Positions 42,611 through 51,393 of a stretch of 64,000 bases of DNA are shown piece by piece. The notes beneath the pieces are model-generated. The model searched no databases, had not been told where the DNA came from, and saw only the letters and a program-made list of their open reading frames with translations. This stretch comes from JBCDHN01 sp965224535. GTDB lineage: Bacteria > Verrucomicrobiota > Verrucomicrobiia > Verrucomicrobiales > DEV007. The DNA is taken from positions 599,299 to 663,298 of the forward strand of contig CBDCZR010000022.1 in the NCBI GenBank assembly GCA_965224535.1. The letters are read 5' to 3'. Within the stretch, counting starts at the first letter, position 1; each line of letters opens with the position of its first letter. The position numbers and the translations under genes were made by a program.

Positions 42611-43755
42611 CTAACCGTCCTCACTAATCTTCACGCAGACAAGCTCACCCTCCTGGTAATTGCGCACGAACAGCCTTCCTTTCCAATAAACCGGGTGTTG
42701 AAGGTTTCTCCGCGGTGAACTTGCGCGATCGACTCCGGCTCATAGCCGGCTGAGGACGGTGGAAAGACGGAGATCTCACCTTTCTGAGTGAGGCCGATGA
42801 AATGCTTGTCGATAAGAATCAATGAGCGCCACGTCGGTTCTTGCCAGACTTCCTCGCCCGTCGCCGGATCGACACAAACCGTCGAATTCGCGGCGCTGCC
42901 AAAAAGGCGCCCGTCGTGATAAATCCAGGACGCGAAGGCATGCGCGCTTCCCTCGTCCTTCGCCCAGATTTCACGCGGCCGGCCGGAGGACAGATCGAAG
43001 AGCGTGCGTCCCTTCCCGTAGGCGCTGCTCACCAGAACTTTGCCGTCGAAAAAGAGCGGGTCGGCAGAGTTGCTATGGGTCGTTTTCCACGGGATCGCCC
43101 ACAACTCGGCGCCGGTGCGAATGTCGCGCGCGACCAATTCTTCCTTCGAAAAGATCGCTACCGCGGGCTTGCCTTGGTGCTGGAACAGCACGGGCGTCGC
43201 CTGCCCGCTGATACCCCCGAATTCCCATACCACCTCGCCGGTATCGCGTTTGAGGGCGACGCCCTTCATGAGATTGACGATCACCAAATCTTCAAAAATC
43301 AGCGGCGAACCGGAGTGACCTTGATGACCATTGGCGTACACTTTTTCGATATGTTTTTCCCAAAGCAGCTCACCGGAATCGGCTTTGAACGCATAGACCC
43401 TCGCGTGATCGCGGGTGTAAACATGCCCGTCAGCCACCGTCGGCGTCGCGTAACTTGGCCACATCCGGTATTCCCAAATCTGCTCGCCAGACTCCACTTC
43501 GAGACAGCGAATCCGGTTCATGGAGTTGTCGGGCGTGCGGCCATGAACGTAGATTTTGCCGTCGCTGATCGACATCGAGCCGCGGCCCATGCCGATCTTC
43601 ACCCTCCAAATCTGTTCTGGCTCATCGACCGGCGTGAACGGAGCGTTGGTGATTCCGTTGCGATTCGGTCCGCGATACGAAGGCCAATCTTCGGCACAAA
43701 CCGGCAGTTGCAAAGCAAAGGATCCAATCAAAAGCAAGCGAAGGAGCGATTTCAT
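42611..43755 (-). pseudogene. PQQ-like beta-propeller protein, frameshifted near 3' end
   Basis: A secreted protein (leader to LPVCAEDWPSYRGPNRNG) with repeated beta-propeller blades of the pyrrolo-quinoline-quinone type, e.g. LEVESGEQIWEY, FKADSGELLWEKH, LKRDTGEVVWEFGG and VDPATGEEVWQEP. The open frame ends at 42631 with an abnormal tail (FIGKEGCSCAITRRVSL). In the next frame, from about 42690, the expected ending VYWKGRLFVRNYQEGELV is present and stops at 42611. A single base is missing after NT, so the last 30 residues are displaced. The function may survive. Confidence 0.85.
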
Positions 43756-43771
43756 CCGAAAATTTTAGGTT

Positions 43772-43953
43772 TCAGGTAAATCATCCGACATCCGGCAAGT
43801 CTTTCTCCATTTTTCGCGTAAGGAACCGCGGCGAGCGGATTCGCCCGGAAACCGCCACCAATAATCAAGCTGAGTGCGATGGACGATGGTTCTCAGAAGT
43901 TTCATCGAAGCGGGATCATCCCAAACACTTTGGATTAGCGGTTAGGAGCGGCC
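43772..43953 (-). other. Possible short ORF or gene remnant in intergenic DNA
   Basis: Between the PQQ gene and the STAND gene (about 246 bp) the minus strand reads SVWDDPASMKLLRTIVHRTQ followed by LDYWWRFPGESARRGSL to a stop near 43772. An in-frame stop lies just upstream (after GIPQLLAGRS). The composition is protein-like but too short to assign. It could be a small gene or debris of a lost one. Confidence 0.3.
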
Positions 43954-44001
43954 TGCCAGCAATTGAGGGATGCCGTGGAATAGGCGGTAAGCACTCCAGC
44001 G

Positions 44002-47000
44002 CTACTCGTCAAGCTCATCCAAAACAGATCGCTCGAACCGCGGCTTTGGCAACTGCTCCATCGCGGAGGAAATCGCCTCCAGCCGTTGGCGGCCGGCGTC
44101 GTCCAAAGCGCCGGAGGCGTCAGCTTGGGTGAGGATGCGCTGGCCGACGGTGAGCAGCACGCGGGCCAGGGTTTGGCGGTTGGAATCGGGCGAACCGGCC
44201 AGCAAACCGGTGGCCAAATCGTGGGAGGCACGGGCGACGGCCAATTGCTCGGGGCTGACGCCTTGGGCCAGGAAATTCGGTGGCGCAGCGCGGCTGGCCT
44301 GTTCGTAAGCCGTCCATTGGTCGGCCAACTCGTTAGGCGGAAAGGCGTGACGCAGGAATTGGGCGGTCAATTCGACCTTCTTGTTCCAGTAACCGGGCAC
44401 GAGGTGGGGTTCCGCCAACATTCCTTGTTGCAACAAGCTATCGCGGGTAAGCCAGAGCCCGTGTTCCAAGAGGCCAAGTTGCTGCCAGAGGCCGCGGATT
44501 CCCGCTTCGACTTGGGCGGGATCGTTTGTTTGCATGCCAGAGAAGAGCTGCTTGGTGGCGGAGTTGAAGAGGATGCTCTGTTCGTTGTCCAGGTCTCGGA
44601 GATTCGGCGGTCTGACGTTGCGCAGCCGTTCTCGAAACCGTGCCGCCAAGTGGTTTGCGCGTTGTCGGCGGTTGGAATCGCCCATGCGGAGGTAGGCGCG
44701 CCCGATGTTCTCCAGAACCAAGGCGATGCCTTCGATCGCGCTTTGGTTTGATGGGTTTGCTTGGAGGAGCACTTCGAAATGGGATACCGCGTCACGTCCG
44801 CTGGCCAACGAAGCGTCGTTTTTTTGAAGTTGGCCTTGAATCAGGGACAACGTGCTTAGGGCACTCGCCAAGGCGAGTTGAGTGCTCTCGTCGCGAGCTT
44901 TTGCAAACGCATTGCGCCTCAGTTCGGCGGCCTTTTGTTGCTGGATCTCGGCTCGATCGGGCGAATCCATCATCAATCCCCCCGCAAGACCTTCGTAGTT
45001 GCCAGCGAGAGCGTTCAAAAACGTGGGTTTCAGCTCATCGGCGTATTCTGCGAGCAACTGTTCGCGCAGCTTTGCCGCCTTTGAAAGTAACGGCTCAGCC
45101 CGCTGAGGTTCCATCAGGTTTTGGTAAAAAGTCGCCACTCGATCATAGGTTTCCGCGAGATGCCCCAGCGACTCGGCTTTCCGATCCGCGTCGATCTCAC
45201 CCAACTCAGTGAACGCTTCCACTGCGCGTTTGTGGTACGCCAAGATCTCTTCTTCGTCTGAAGCCAGGAACTGAACCCTCAAATTTGCCGCGGTACCCGT
45301 TCTCCTGCGCAGATCGGCATCCTCGGGAAACAGCGGCAGGAGTCTGGCGAACATGTCCAAAGCGCGTTGGTTCTTTTCGTTGGCGGCTTGCAGTTGATCC
45401 GAGGCGGCAAAGTGTGCGGCTTGGGCCTTGCGGAGCAGTTCGTTGAGTTTATCCCACGATTTGTCGGGCCCTTTCTGCATTTCCTCGATCAGCGGCATCA
45501 TCGCGGCCAATACGCCGGGGTCCAACTGCAATTCCGGATTGTTCGCCGGATTCGCTTCTTGCAGATCCTGCGCGGAGCGAAGCGAAAGGGCAATGGCTTC
45601 CACGCGCTCATAGTCTCGGTCGCGTTCCGATTCGGGGATCTCAGCAATGGTTTTCTCCAAGACCTCGATGAATTTGGAACGTCGCTCCACCTCTTCCGGC
45701 CCGGCATCTACAGTCTGAAGAAGTGCGTCATTGGCGATTCTGTTGAGTGCCGCAATCGCTCCAGACCCGGCATCAACGTTCTCAGTAATTGCGTCATTGG
45801 CGATTCTATTGAGTGCAGCGATCGCTCCAGACCCGGAATCAACGTTCTTAAAAATGGCGTTGTCGGCGACTTCGCTAAGCGCTGAAATCGCCCCACGAGT
45901 TTTTGCCGTTCGAGCCTCAGTTTCTGCCGTCCGGGCCTCAGTTTGTGCCGTCCGAGTCTTTTCTCGTTCTCTGATGGTGACAACCGATAGCACGACTCCC
46001 GCAACGAACGAAACCACCGCGATAATCCAAGGAAGCACCAAACGCTGACGCGCCCTGCGTTTCGAGCGCGAGATGCATTCCCGTTCATCTTTCGCCAGCG
46101 CGAAAAAACCGCAACTCTCCACGTCGAGAGCCTGCCGCAGTTGCCCCTCGTTCAAGAGATGCCGCCGATCGTGGTTTTGCTCCACCCATTGGGCGGCCAG
46201 CTCGGAAAGACGACGACGCGAGCGGAGTAGATACCGATGTTCGCCGATCCAATCGCGCAGCACGGACCAATGCGTGATCAAGGCTTCGTGCGCCAGCGTG
46301 ATGGTGCGCCGGCTTCCTTCAGGTCCCGACTCGCCGCTGCCGATCAACAGTTTTGCCGCGACGAATTGATCCAGCAATTCCTTGGCTCCCGGGCTGGCGC
46401 CGGCCAAGGCGTCGTAATCGGCGTCCTTTCGCACCGGCAACGTGCGTTGTTCCTCGCTAATCGTGACCAGTTCGCTGAAAACACGGTCGCTCGCATCCAG
46501 AGCGGATTCGGACAGGGCTTCCCAAGCGCTATTGGCCACGGTGGCGATCGAACCGCGGAGCCCGCCGATCTCGCGATACCCCGTCCAGGTGAGCCGCGTT
46601 TCTGGTTCCTTTTCCCGCCGCTCGTAAAGCTCCTCCAGGCAAAATTGTAACAAGGGCAAGGCACCGGGATCGCTCGTCATGTCCTGATAGAGCCGGGCGG
46701 AGAGCGATTCGTTGGTTTCGCGATCCGTCTCAAATCCCAAACCAGCGGCAAGGGCCGGATAGCGGATGATCTGATTCAGCTCGGTGAGTTCAGGACGCGT
46801 GAGGAGGTAACCACCATCCTTTTCGGTAAGCGATTTGAGCACTTCGTGATCGCCGAGCCGGGGGAAATATTCGCTGCGCATGGTGGCGAGAATCCAGACG
46901 CGCGGATGGGTGCTGAGCAGGCCCAACGCGTGAAAAAAACGGTCGCGGCCATGGTGGGTGAGGTCTTCGCGGGTGAAAAGCTCTTCAAATTGGTCGAGCA

Positions 47001-48138
47001 ACAGACAGAGGTGACCGGAGGCGGGGCGCTCCATCTCCGCTGGGAGACCGGCGTCGCTGGAAGCGGCTTTGGCCAGAGCGGAGTCAATGGCATCGAAGCA
47101 ATTTCGGGCGTCGGTTTCCAAGGTCCGCGATAAACGAGCCACATCCCAGTTGCCATCGGACCGGCCGTTGGAAAACGCAACGGCGGCGAGCTCGGACAGA
47201 CAGCCAAAGATCGCCCGCGCCAGATTCTCGCAAGGCGAGCCATCGCCGCGGGCGGGGTAGAGGCAGGCGTGCCGCCACGCATCGGTGCCGGGAATGAAGC
47301 CGGGTTCGATCAAGCGAGAAGCTACCCCGGCGCACATCAGGCTGCTCTTGCCAAATCCGCTGGAGCCGTAAATCATGACAAACGCATTGCCCGCGGCACG
47401 TTGGGCCTGAAGCTGGGCCAAGACCTCGGTGATGGCACGGAAACGTCCGAAAAACAGTGGCGCGTCGGCGACATCGAACGCCCGCAGCCCTTTGAACGGG
47501 GAGCCGGACACCGGAACGATGGGAATCTCGCCGTCCTGCCGGGCAAAGGCGGAGAGTTCGTCTCGAACCAAATCGTTGAGGTGGGTCTCAAACGTTTGCT
47601 CGAAGGCTTCGAGTGTTTCGTAGGTGAAACGGGCACGCTTGGCGCTGCCATCGGGATGAAAAAAGAACGCGCTCTCGAAATCACGTAATTTTTCACTTTG
47701 GGCGCGGGCTTCGTTTTCCTTTTCCTCGGTTTCCTCCACCAGGCGGCGGCTGGTGCGTTTGTAGGCTAGCACGTGAGGGCGGGCATCTTTTTCGGCGATG
47801 CCGGATTCCAGTTGGGCCTCGTAGCCGGTTACCGCGTCGTGCAACTCCCACTCGGTGCCGGAGTCCCAGCGTTTCCCGTCAATCGTGGCGAATTCCTCCG
47901 GCAACGGCGTGCCCAAGCGATTCCACAGAATGCCGACGACCAGTTCGCAACTGCTGGGACGCACGATTTCCTTCTGAAATGTGCCCGTGGCGCGGAGGGG
48001 TTCTTTTTCCCACAGAACCGGCTCCAGGCGAATGAAGTTCCAGTATCGCGCCTGGAGTTTTTCGATGACTTTGCCGACGATTTGCCGTTCGGTCCGGACG
48101 TCGCCGGGTGAGGAGACGAAGAGGGTGAGTGTTTTCAT
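44002..48138 (-). CDS. DUF4062-STAND NTPase - TM - TPR-like module
   Basis: 1378 residues. Residues 1-200: DUF4062-like head (LTLFVSSPGDVRTERQIV). Residues 212-640: nSTAND1-type NTPase opening PFKGLRAFDVADAPLFFGR, with Walker A YGSSGFGKSS (257-266) and Walker B CLLLDQFEELF (378-388). Membrane helix at about 700-720. Residues 725-810 hold short repeats, including two and a part copies of GSGAIAALNRIANDA. Residues 811-1378 are an all-helical TPR-like module almost identical to that of the neighbouring TIR protein. STAND proteins oligomerise on ligand binding; here the NTPase is cytoplasmic. Defence or stress signalling is plausible but unproven. Confidence 0.88.
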   Translation of the reverse strand: MKTLTLFVSSPGDVRTERQIVGKVIEKLQARYWNFIRLEPVLWEKEPLRATGTFQKEIVRPSSCELVVGILWNRLGTPLPEEFATIDGKRWDSGTEWELHDAVTGYEAQLESGIAEKDARPHVLAYKRTSRRLVEETEEKENEARAQSEKLRDFESAFFFHPDGSAKRARFTYETLEAFEQTFETHLNDLVRDELSAFARQDGEIPIVPVSGSPFKGLRAFDVADAPLFFGRFRAITEVLAQLQAQRAAGNAFVMIYGSSGFGKSSLMCAGVASRLIEPGFIPGTDAWRHACLYPARGDGSPCENLARAIFGCLSELAAVAFSNGRSDGNWDVARLSRTLETDARNCFDAIDSALAKAASSDAGLPAEMERPASGHLCLLLDQFEELFTREDLTHHGRDRFFHALGLLSTHPRVWILATMRSEYFPRLGDHEVLKSLTEKDGGYLLTRPELTELNQIIRYPALAAGLGFETDRETNESLSARLYQDMTSDPGALPLLQFCLEELYERREKEPETRLTWTGYREIGGLRGSIATVANSAWEALSESALDASDRVFSELVTISEEQRTLPVRKDADYDALAGASPGAKELLDQFVAAKLLIGSGESGPEGSRRTITLAHEALITHWSVLRDWIGEHRYLLRSRRRLSELAAQWVEQNHDRRHLLNEGQLRQALDVESCGFFALAKDERECISRSKRRARQRLVLPWIIAVVSFVAGVVLSVVTIREREKTRTAQTEARTAETEARTAKTRGAISALSEVADNAIFKNVDSGSGAIAALNRIANDAITENVDAGSGAIAALNRIANDALLQTVDAGPEEVERRSKFIEVLEKTIAEIPESERDRDYERVEAIALSLRSAQDLQEANPANNPELQLDPGVLAAMMPLIEEMQKGPDKSWDKLNELLRKAQAAHFAASDQLQAANEKNQRALDMFARLLPLFPEDADLRRRTGTAANLRVQFLASDEEEILAYHKRAVEAFTELGEIDADRKAESLGHLAETYDRVATFYQNLMEPQRAEPLLSKAAKLREQLLAEYADELKPTFLNALAGNYEGLAGGLMMDSPDRAEIQQQKAAELRRNAFAKARDESTQLALASALSTLSLIQGQLQKNDASLASGRDAVSHFEVLLQANPSNQSAIEGIALVLENIGRAYLRMGDSNRRQRANHLAARFRERLRNVRPPNLRDLDNEQSILFNSATKQLFSGMQTNDPAQVEAGIRGLWQQLGLLEHGLWLTRDSLLQQGMLAEPHLVPGYWNKKVELTAQFLRHAFPPNELADQWTAYEQASRAAPPNFLAQGVSPEQLAVARASHDLATGLLAGSPDSNRQTLARVLLTVGQRILTQADASGALDDAGRQRLEAISSAMEQLPKPRFERSVLDELDE
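45716..45905 (-). repeat. 66-bp tandem repeat inside the STAND gene
   Basis: The unit encodes a 22-residue sequence around GSGAIAALNRIANDAITENV and is present nearly three times (two close copies plus a diverged one with ISALSEVADNAIFKNV). The TIR protein has one diverged copy at the matching position (LGALNRLADDAIPLTV). It lies between the membrane helix and the shared module. Confidence 0.85.
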
Positions 48139-48168
48139 GCCTTGCGATGAGATGCGGGCGCTCCAGCG

Positions 48169-50769
48169 CTACTCGTCAAGCTCATCCAAAACAGATCGCT
48201 CGAACCGCGGCTTTGGCAACTGCTGCAACGCGGAGGAAATCGCCTCCAATCGCAGGCGATGGGCGTCGTCCAACGTTCCGGCGGCGTCAGCTTGGGTGAG
48301 GATGCGCTGGCTGACGGTGAGCAGCACGCGGGCCAGGGTTTGGCGATTGGAATCGGGCGAACCGGTCAGCAAACCGGTGGCCAAATCGTGGGAGGCACGG
48401 GCAACGGCCAATTGCTCGGGACTGACGCCTTGGGCCAGGAAATTCGGTGGCGCGGCACGGCTGGCCTGTTCGTAAGTGGTCCATTGATCGGCCAACTCGT
48501 TAGGCGGAAAGGCGTGACGCAGAAACTGGGTCGTCAATTCGACCCGCTTGTTCCAGTAACCGGGCACAAGGTGCGGTTCCGCCAACATTCCTTGTTGCAA
48601 CAGGTTATTGCGGGTAAGCCAGAGTCCATGTTCCAAGAGACCAAGTTGCTTCCAGAGGCCGCGGATTCCCGCTTCTTTTTGGGCGGGATCGTTCGACTGC
48701 ATGCCAGAGAAGAGTTGCTTGGTGGCGGAGTTGAGGAGGATGCCTTGCTCGTTGTCCAGGCCTCGGAGACTCGGCCCGCTGATGTTGCGCAGCCGTTCGC
48801 GAAATCGTGCGGCCTGGTCGTTTGCGCGTTGTTGGCGGTTGGAATCGCCCATGCGGAGGTAGGCGCGCCCGATGTTCTCCAGAACCGAGGCGATGCCTTC
48901 GATGGCTTGCTGGTTTGACGGGTTTGCTTTTAAGAGCGCTTCAAAATGGGTCACTGCTTCGCGACCGTTGACCAACGACGGGTCATCTTTTTGGAGTTGC
49001 CCTTGAATTAAGGACAACATGCTTAGGGCACTCGCCAAGGCGAGTTGAGTGCTCTCGTCCTGAGCCTTTTCAAACGCTTTGCGCCTCAATTCGACCGCCT
49101 TCTGGTGCTGAACTTCGGCTTGATCAGGCGTCTCCATCATCAAGCCCCCCGCAAGACCTTCGTAGTTGCCAGCCAGAGCGTTCAAAAACGAGGGTTTCAG
49201 CTCATCGGCGTATTCTGCGAAGATTTGATCGCGCAGCTTCGCCGCCTTTGAAAAGAACGGCTCCGCCCGCTGAGGTTCCTTCAGGTTTTGGTAGAACGTC
49301 GCCACTCGATCATAGGTTTCGGCGAGATGACCCAGCGATTCGGCTTTCCGATCCGGGTCGATCTCACCCAACTCGGTGAACGCTTCAACTGCCCGTTTGT
49401 GGTATGCCAGGATCTCTTCTTCGTCGGAAGCCAGGAACTGAACCCTCAAATTTGCCGCGGTACCCGCTCTCCAGCGCAGATTGGCATCCTCGGGAAACAG
49501 CGGCAGGAGTTTGGCGAACATGTCCAAGGCACGTTGGTTCTTTTCGTTGGCGGCTTGGAGTTGATCCGAGGCGGCAAAGTGGGCGGCTTGGGCCTTGCGG
49601 AGCAATTCGTTCAATCTGTCCCACGATTTGTCGGGCCCTTTCTTCATTTCCTCGATCAGCGGCATCATCGCGGCCATCACACCGGGGTCCAACTGCACCT
49701 CCGGATTGTTCGCCGGATTCGCTTCTTGCAGATCCTGCGCGGAGCGAAGGGCAAGGGCAATGGCTTCGACACGCTCGTAGTCTCGGTCGCGTTCAGATTG
49801 GGGGATGTCAGCAACCGTTTTCTCCAAGATCTCGATGAATTTCGAACGGCGCTCTACCTCTTCCGGCCCGGCATCGACAGTCAGAGGAATGGCATCATCG
49901 GCGAGTCTATTGAGCGCTCCAAGGCCGGCGGTTTTCGCTGTCCCCGCCTTTTTCCGTTGGTCATACGCAATCACTGCGGCTACGACTGCCGCGACTGCCA
50001 AAACGCCCACGGCAGCCAGCCAGAGGCGGAGCGTGCGCGCCTTTTTCCGGGCCAACTCAAGCTGGTAGGCCTTATCGCGGTCGCGCAGCGTCTCTAACGG
50101 CACACCCAAAATCCCCGCAATGATTTTGAGCTTCATGAGCTGCAACTGCTCGCCGTAGGCTTCGGCCCGCTTCTTGATTTCGCGTTTGGGGAGTTTGCCC
50201 GTTTTGGTGAGGTGCAACCGGTAAGCCTCGGCGGAGGTAAAGCCCTCGCTTCCGTCTTGGAGACGAAAATTCGCTGCAATGGGTTCTTCCTCGACGGTCG
50301 TGTCGGGCTTACCCTCTTTTCCCATGGGATGGCGCAGCGGTTTTGGGAAACATTCGTTGGTCGAATCACCCGGTTCGCCATCGAGAATAGCCGCGATAAT
50401 CCGGTCGCCCTTGTCACTCTTTTTGAAGTGAAGGATTTCTTGGGCCACGTATTGGCTCTCAACAGCCCGCGGAGAGCAGAGGACGACGAGGAAGCGGGAG
50501 CGATCCAGTGCGTTGGCAATAGAAGAGCCCAGATCGGCGTCGGCGGGAAGCGATTCTTCATCGCGAAAGACGGGGTAGATGCGTTCGGGGATGGAGTCGC
50601 CGCGTCCGTTTTCGGTGCCGACCAGTTCGGCGGGGACTTCGTAACGCTCGATCTCCTGGTGCAACCAACTGGCCCAACCGCGGTCGTTTTCTATGTCGTT
50701 ATCGCGGTGCCGGTAGCTGATGAAGCACCAGTAGTCTTGAGTGGTGTTAGGAGCGGTTTCTTGGCTCAT
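48169..50769 (-). CDS. TIR domain - TM - TPR-like module protein
   Basis: 866 residues. TIR domain at about 12-130: YWCFISYRHRDND, YPVFRDEESLPADADLG and LVVLCSPRAVESQYVAQEI, the last with the conserved Glu position used by NAD-cleaving TIRs. A linker to about 240, a membrane helix at 247-268, one copy of the LNRLADDA repeat, and the helical module 299-866 shared with the STAND protein. Its stop is 30 bp before the STAND start, so they form an operon. Likely a signalling or NADase effector whose C-terminal module binds a common partner. Confidence 0.9.
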   Translation of the reverse strand: MSQETAPNTTQDYWCFISYRHRDNDIENDRGWASWLHQEIERYEVPAELVGTENGRGDSIPERIYPVFRDEESLPADADLGSSIANALDRSRFLVVLCSPRAVESQYVAQEILHFKKSDKGDRIIAAILDGEPGDSTNECFPKPLRHPMGKEGKPDTTVEEEPIAANFRLQDGSEGFTSAEAYRLHLTKTGKLPKREIKKRAEAYGEQLQLMKLKIIAGILGVPLETLRDRDKAYQLELARKKARTLRLWLAAVGVLAVAAVVAAVIAYDQRKKAGTAKTAGLGALNRLADDAIPLTVDAGPEEVERRSKFIEILEKTVADIPQSERDRDYERVEAIALALRSAQDLQEANPANNPEVQLDPGVMAAMMPLIEEMKKGPDKSWDRLNELLRKAQAAHFAASDQLQAANEKNQRALDMFAKLLPLFPEDANLRWRAGTAANLRVQFLASDEEEILAYHKRAVEAFTELGEIDPDRKAESLGHLAETYDRVATFYQNLKEPQRAEPFFSKAAKLRDQIFAEYADELKPSFLNALAGNYEGLAGGLMMETPDQAEVQHQKAVELRRKAFEKAQDESTQLALASALSMLSLIQGQLQKDDPSLVNGREAVTHFEALLKANPSNQQAIEGIASVLENIGRAYLRMGDSNRQQRANDQAARFRERLRNISGPSLRGLDNEQGILLNSATKQLFSGMQSNDPAQKEAGIRGLWKQLGLLEHGLWLTRNNLLQQGMLAEPHLVPGYWNKRVELTTQFLRHAFPPNELADQWTTYEQASRAAPPNFLAQGVSPEQLAVARASHDLATGLLTGSPDSNRQTLARVLLTVSQRILTQADAAGTLDDAHRLRLEAISSALQQLPKPRFERSVLDELDE

Positions 50770-50814
50770 GATCGTTGGCGTTAGTGTGTTCGTTTTGGGT
50801 GTTTTGGAGCATTC

Positions 50815-51303
50815 TCAATGCTGCTTACGGCCACTTCCGCCACAACTCCGGCAGATCGAGCGCTTAGGAACATAGCCATCAAGATAGGGGTTTTGGAAAC
50901 TTGTATAGTCTTCGATTCCAGTTCCGTTGCATAACCGGCAAGACCTCCACTGTGGCGTGGCAGGCTGTTGGGGAATGCGTTGGCCAGGGCCTGCGTTACG
51001 AACGAATCCACCCGCAGTCGCCAATCGGTGAGCGCCATGTCTGATTCGCGAATCGGCATCTTTGGCGCATGCCGTCAAGCAACGAGCTAAAAACATGCGG
51101 TCTTTCGCCAGTAATGTGCGATACACAACGCGATCCACGGAATGTCCGTTTGTATTGGTTCCGATGGCGAACGCGTACCTACGAACGCTTTGAAACAACG
51201 TTTCCTCCGTAGTAGATTGAGAGTGTACAATTCCCGGCAAGGCGAGGAATGCGACGGTAGCGATTTGAGTGAACAAGGATATGGAGTTGGCTTTCACTGT
51301 CAT
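50815..51303 (-). CDS. Small secreted protein with DnaJ-type zinc finger
   Basis: 162 residues with a signal peptide (leader to GIVHSQS) and a C-terminal pair of CxxCxGxG motifs, CRLCNGTG and CRSCGGSG, forming a zinc-ribbon like that of DnaJ. The middle (about 75-120) looks less protein-like, whereas another frame there reads ALTDWRLRVDSFVTQALANA. Two compensating frameshifts are possible but cannot be shown. It lies between the kinase and TIR genes, same strand, short gaps. Confidence 0.55.
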   Translation of the reverse strand: MTVKANSISLFTQIATVAFLALPGIVHSQSTTEETLFQSVRRYAFAIGTNTNGHSVDRVVYRTLLAKDRMFLARCLTACAKDADSRIRHGAHRLATAGGFVRNAGPGQRIPQQPATPQWRSCRLCNGTGIEDYTSFQNPYLDGYVPKRSICRSCGGSGRKQH

Positions 51304-51393
51304 GGTCTTGGTGGTTCGTATATTTGTTTATTGGTTGTTGTTAATGTGGAAATTTTAAAATTGGAGCAATAGAGCCCCTCGTTTGTGGTATCG

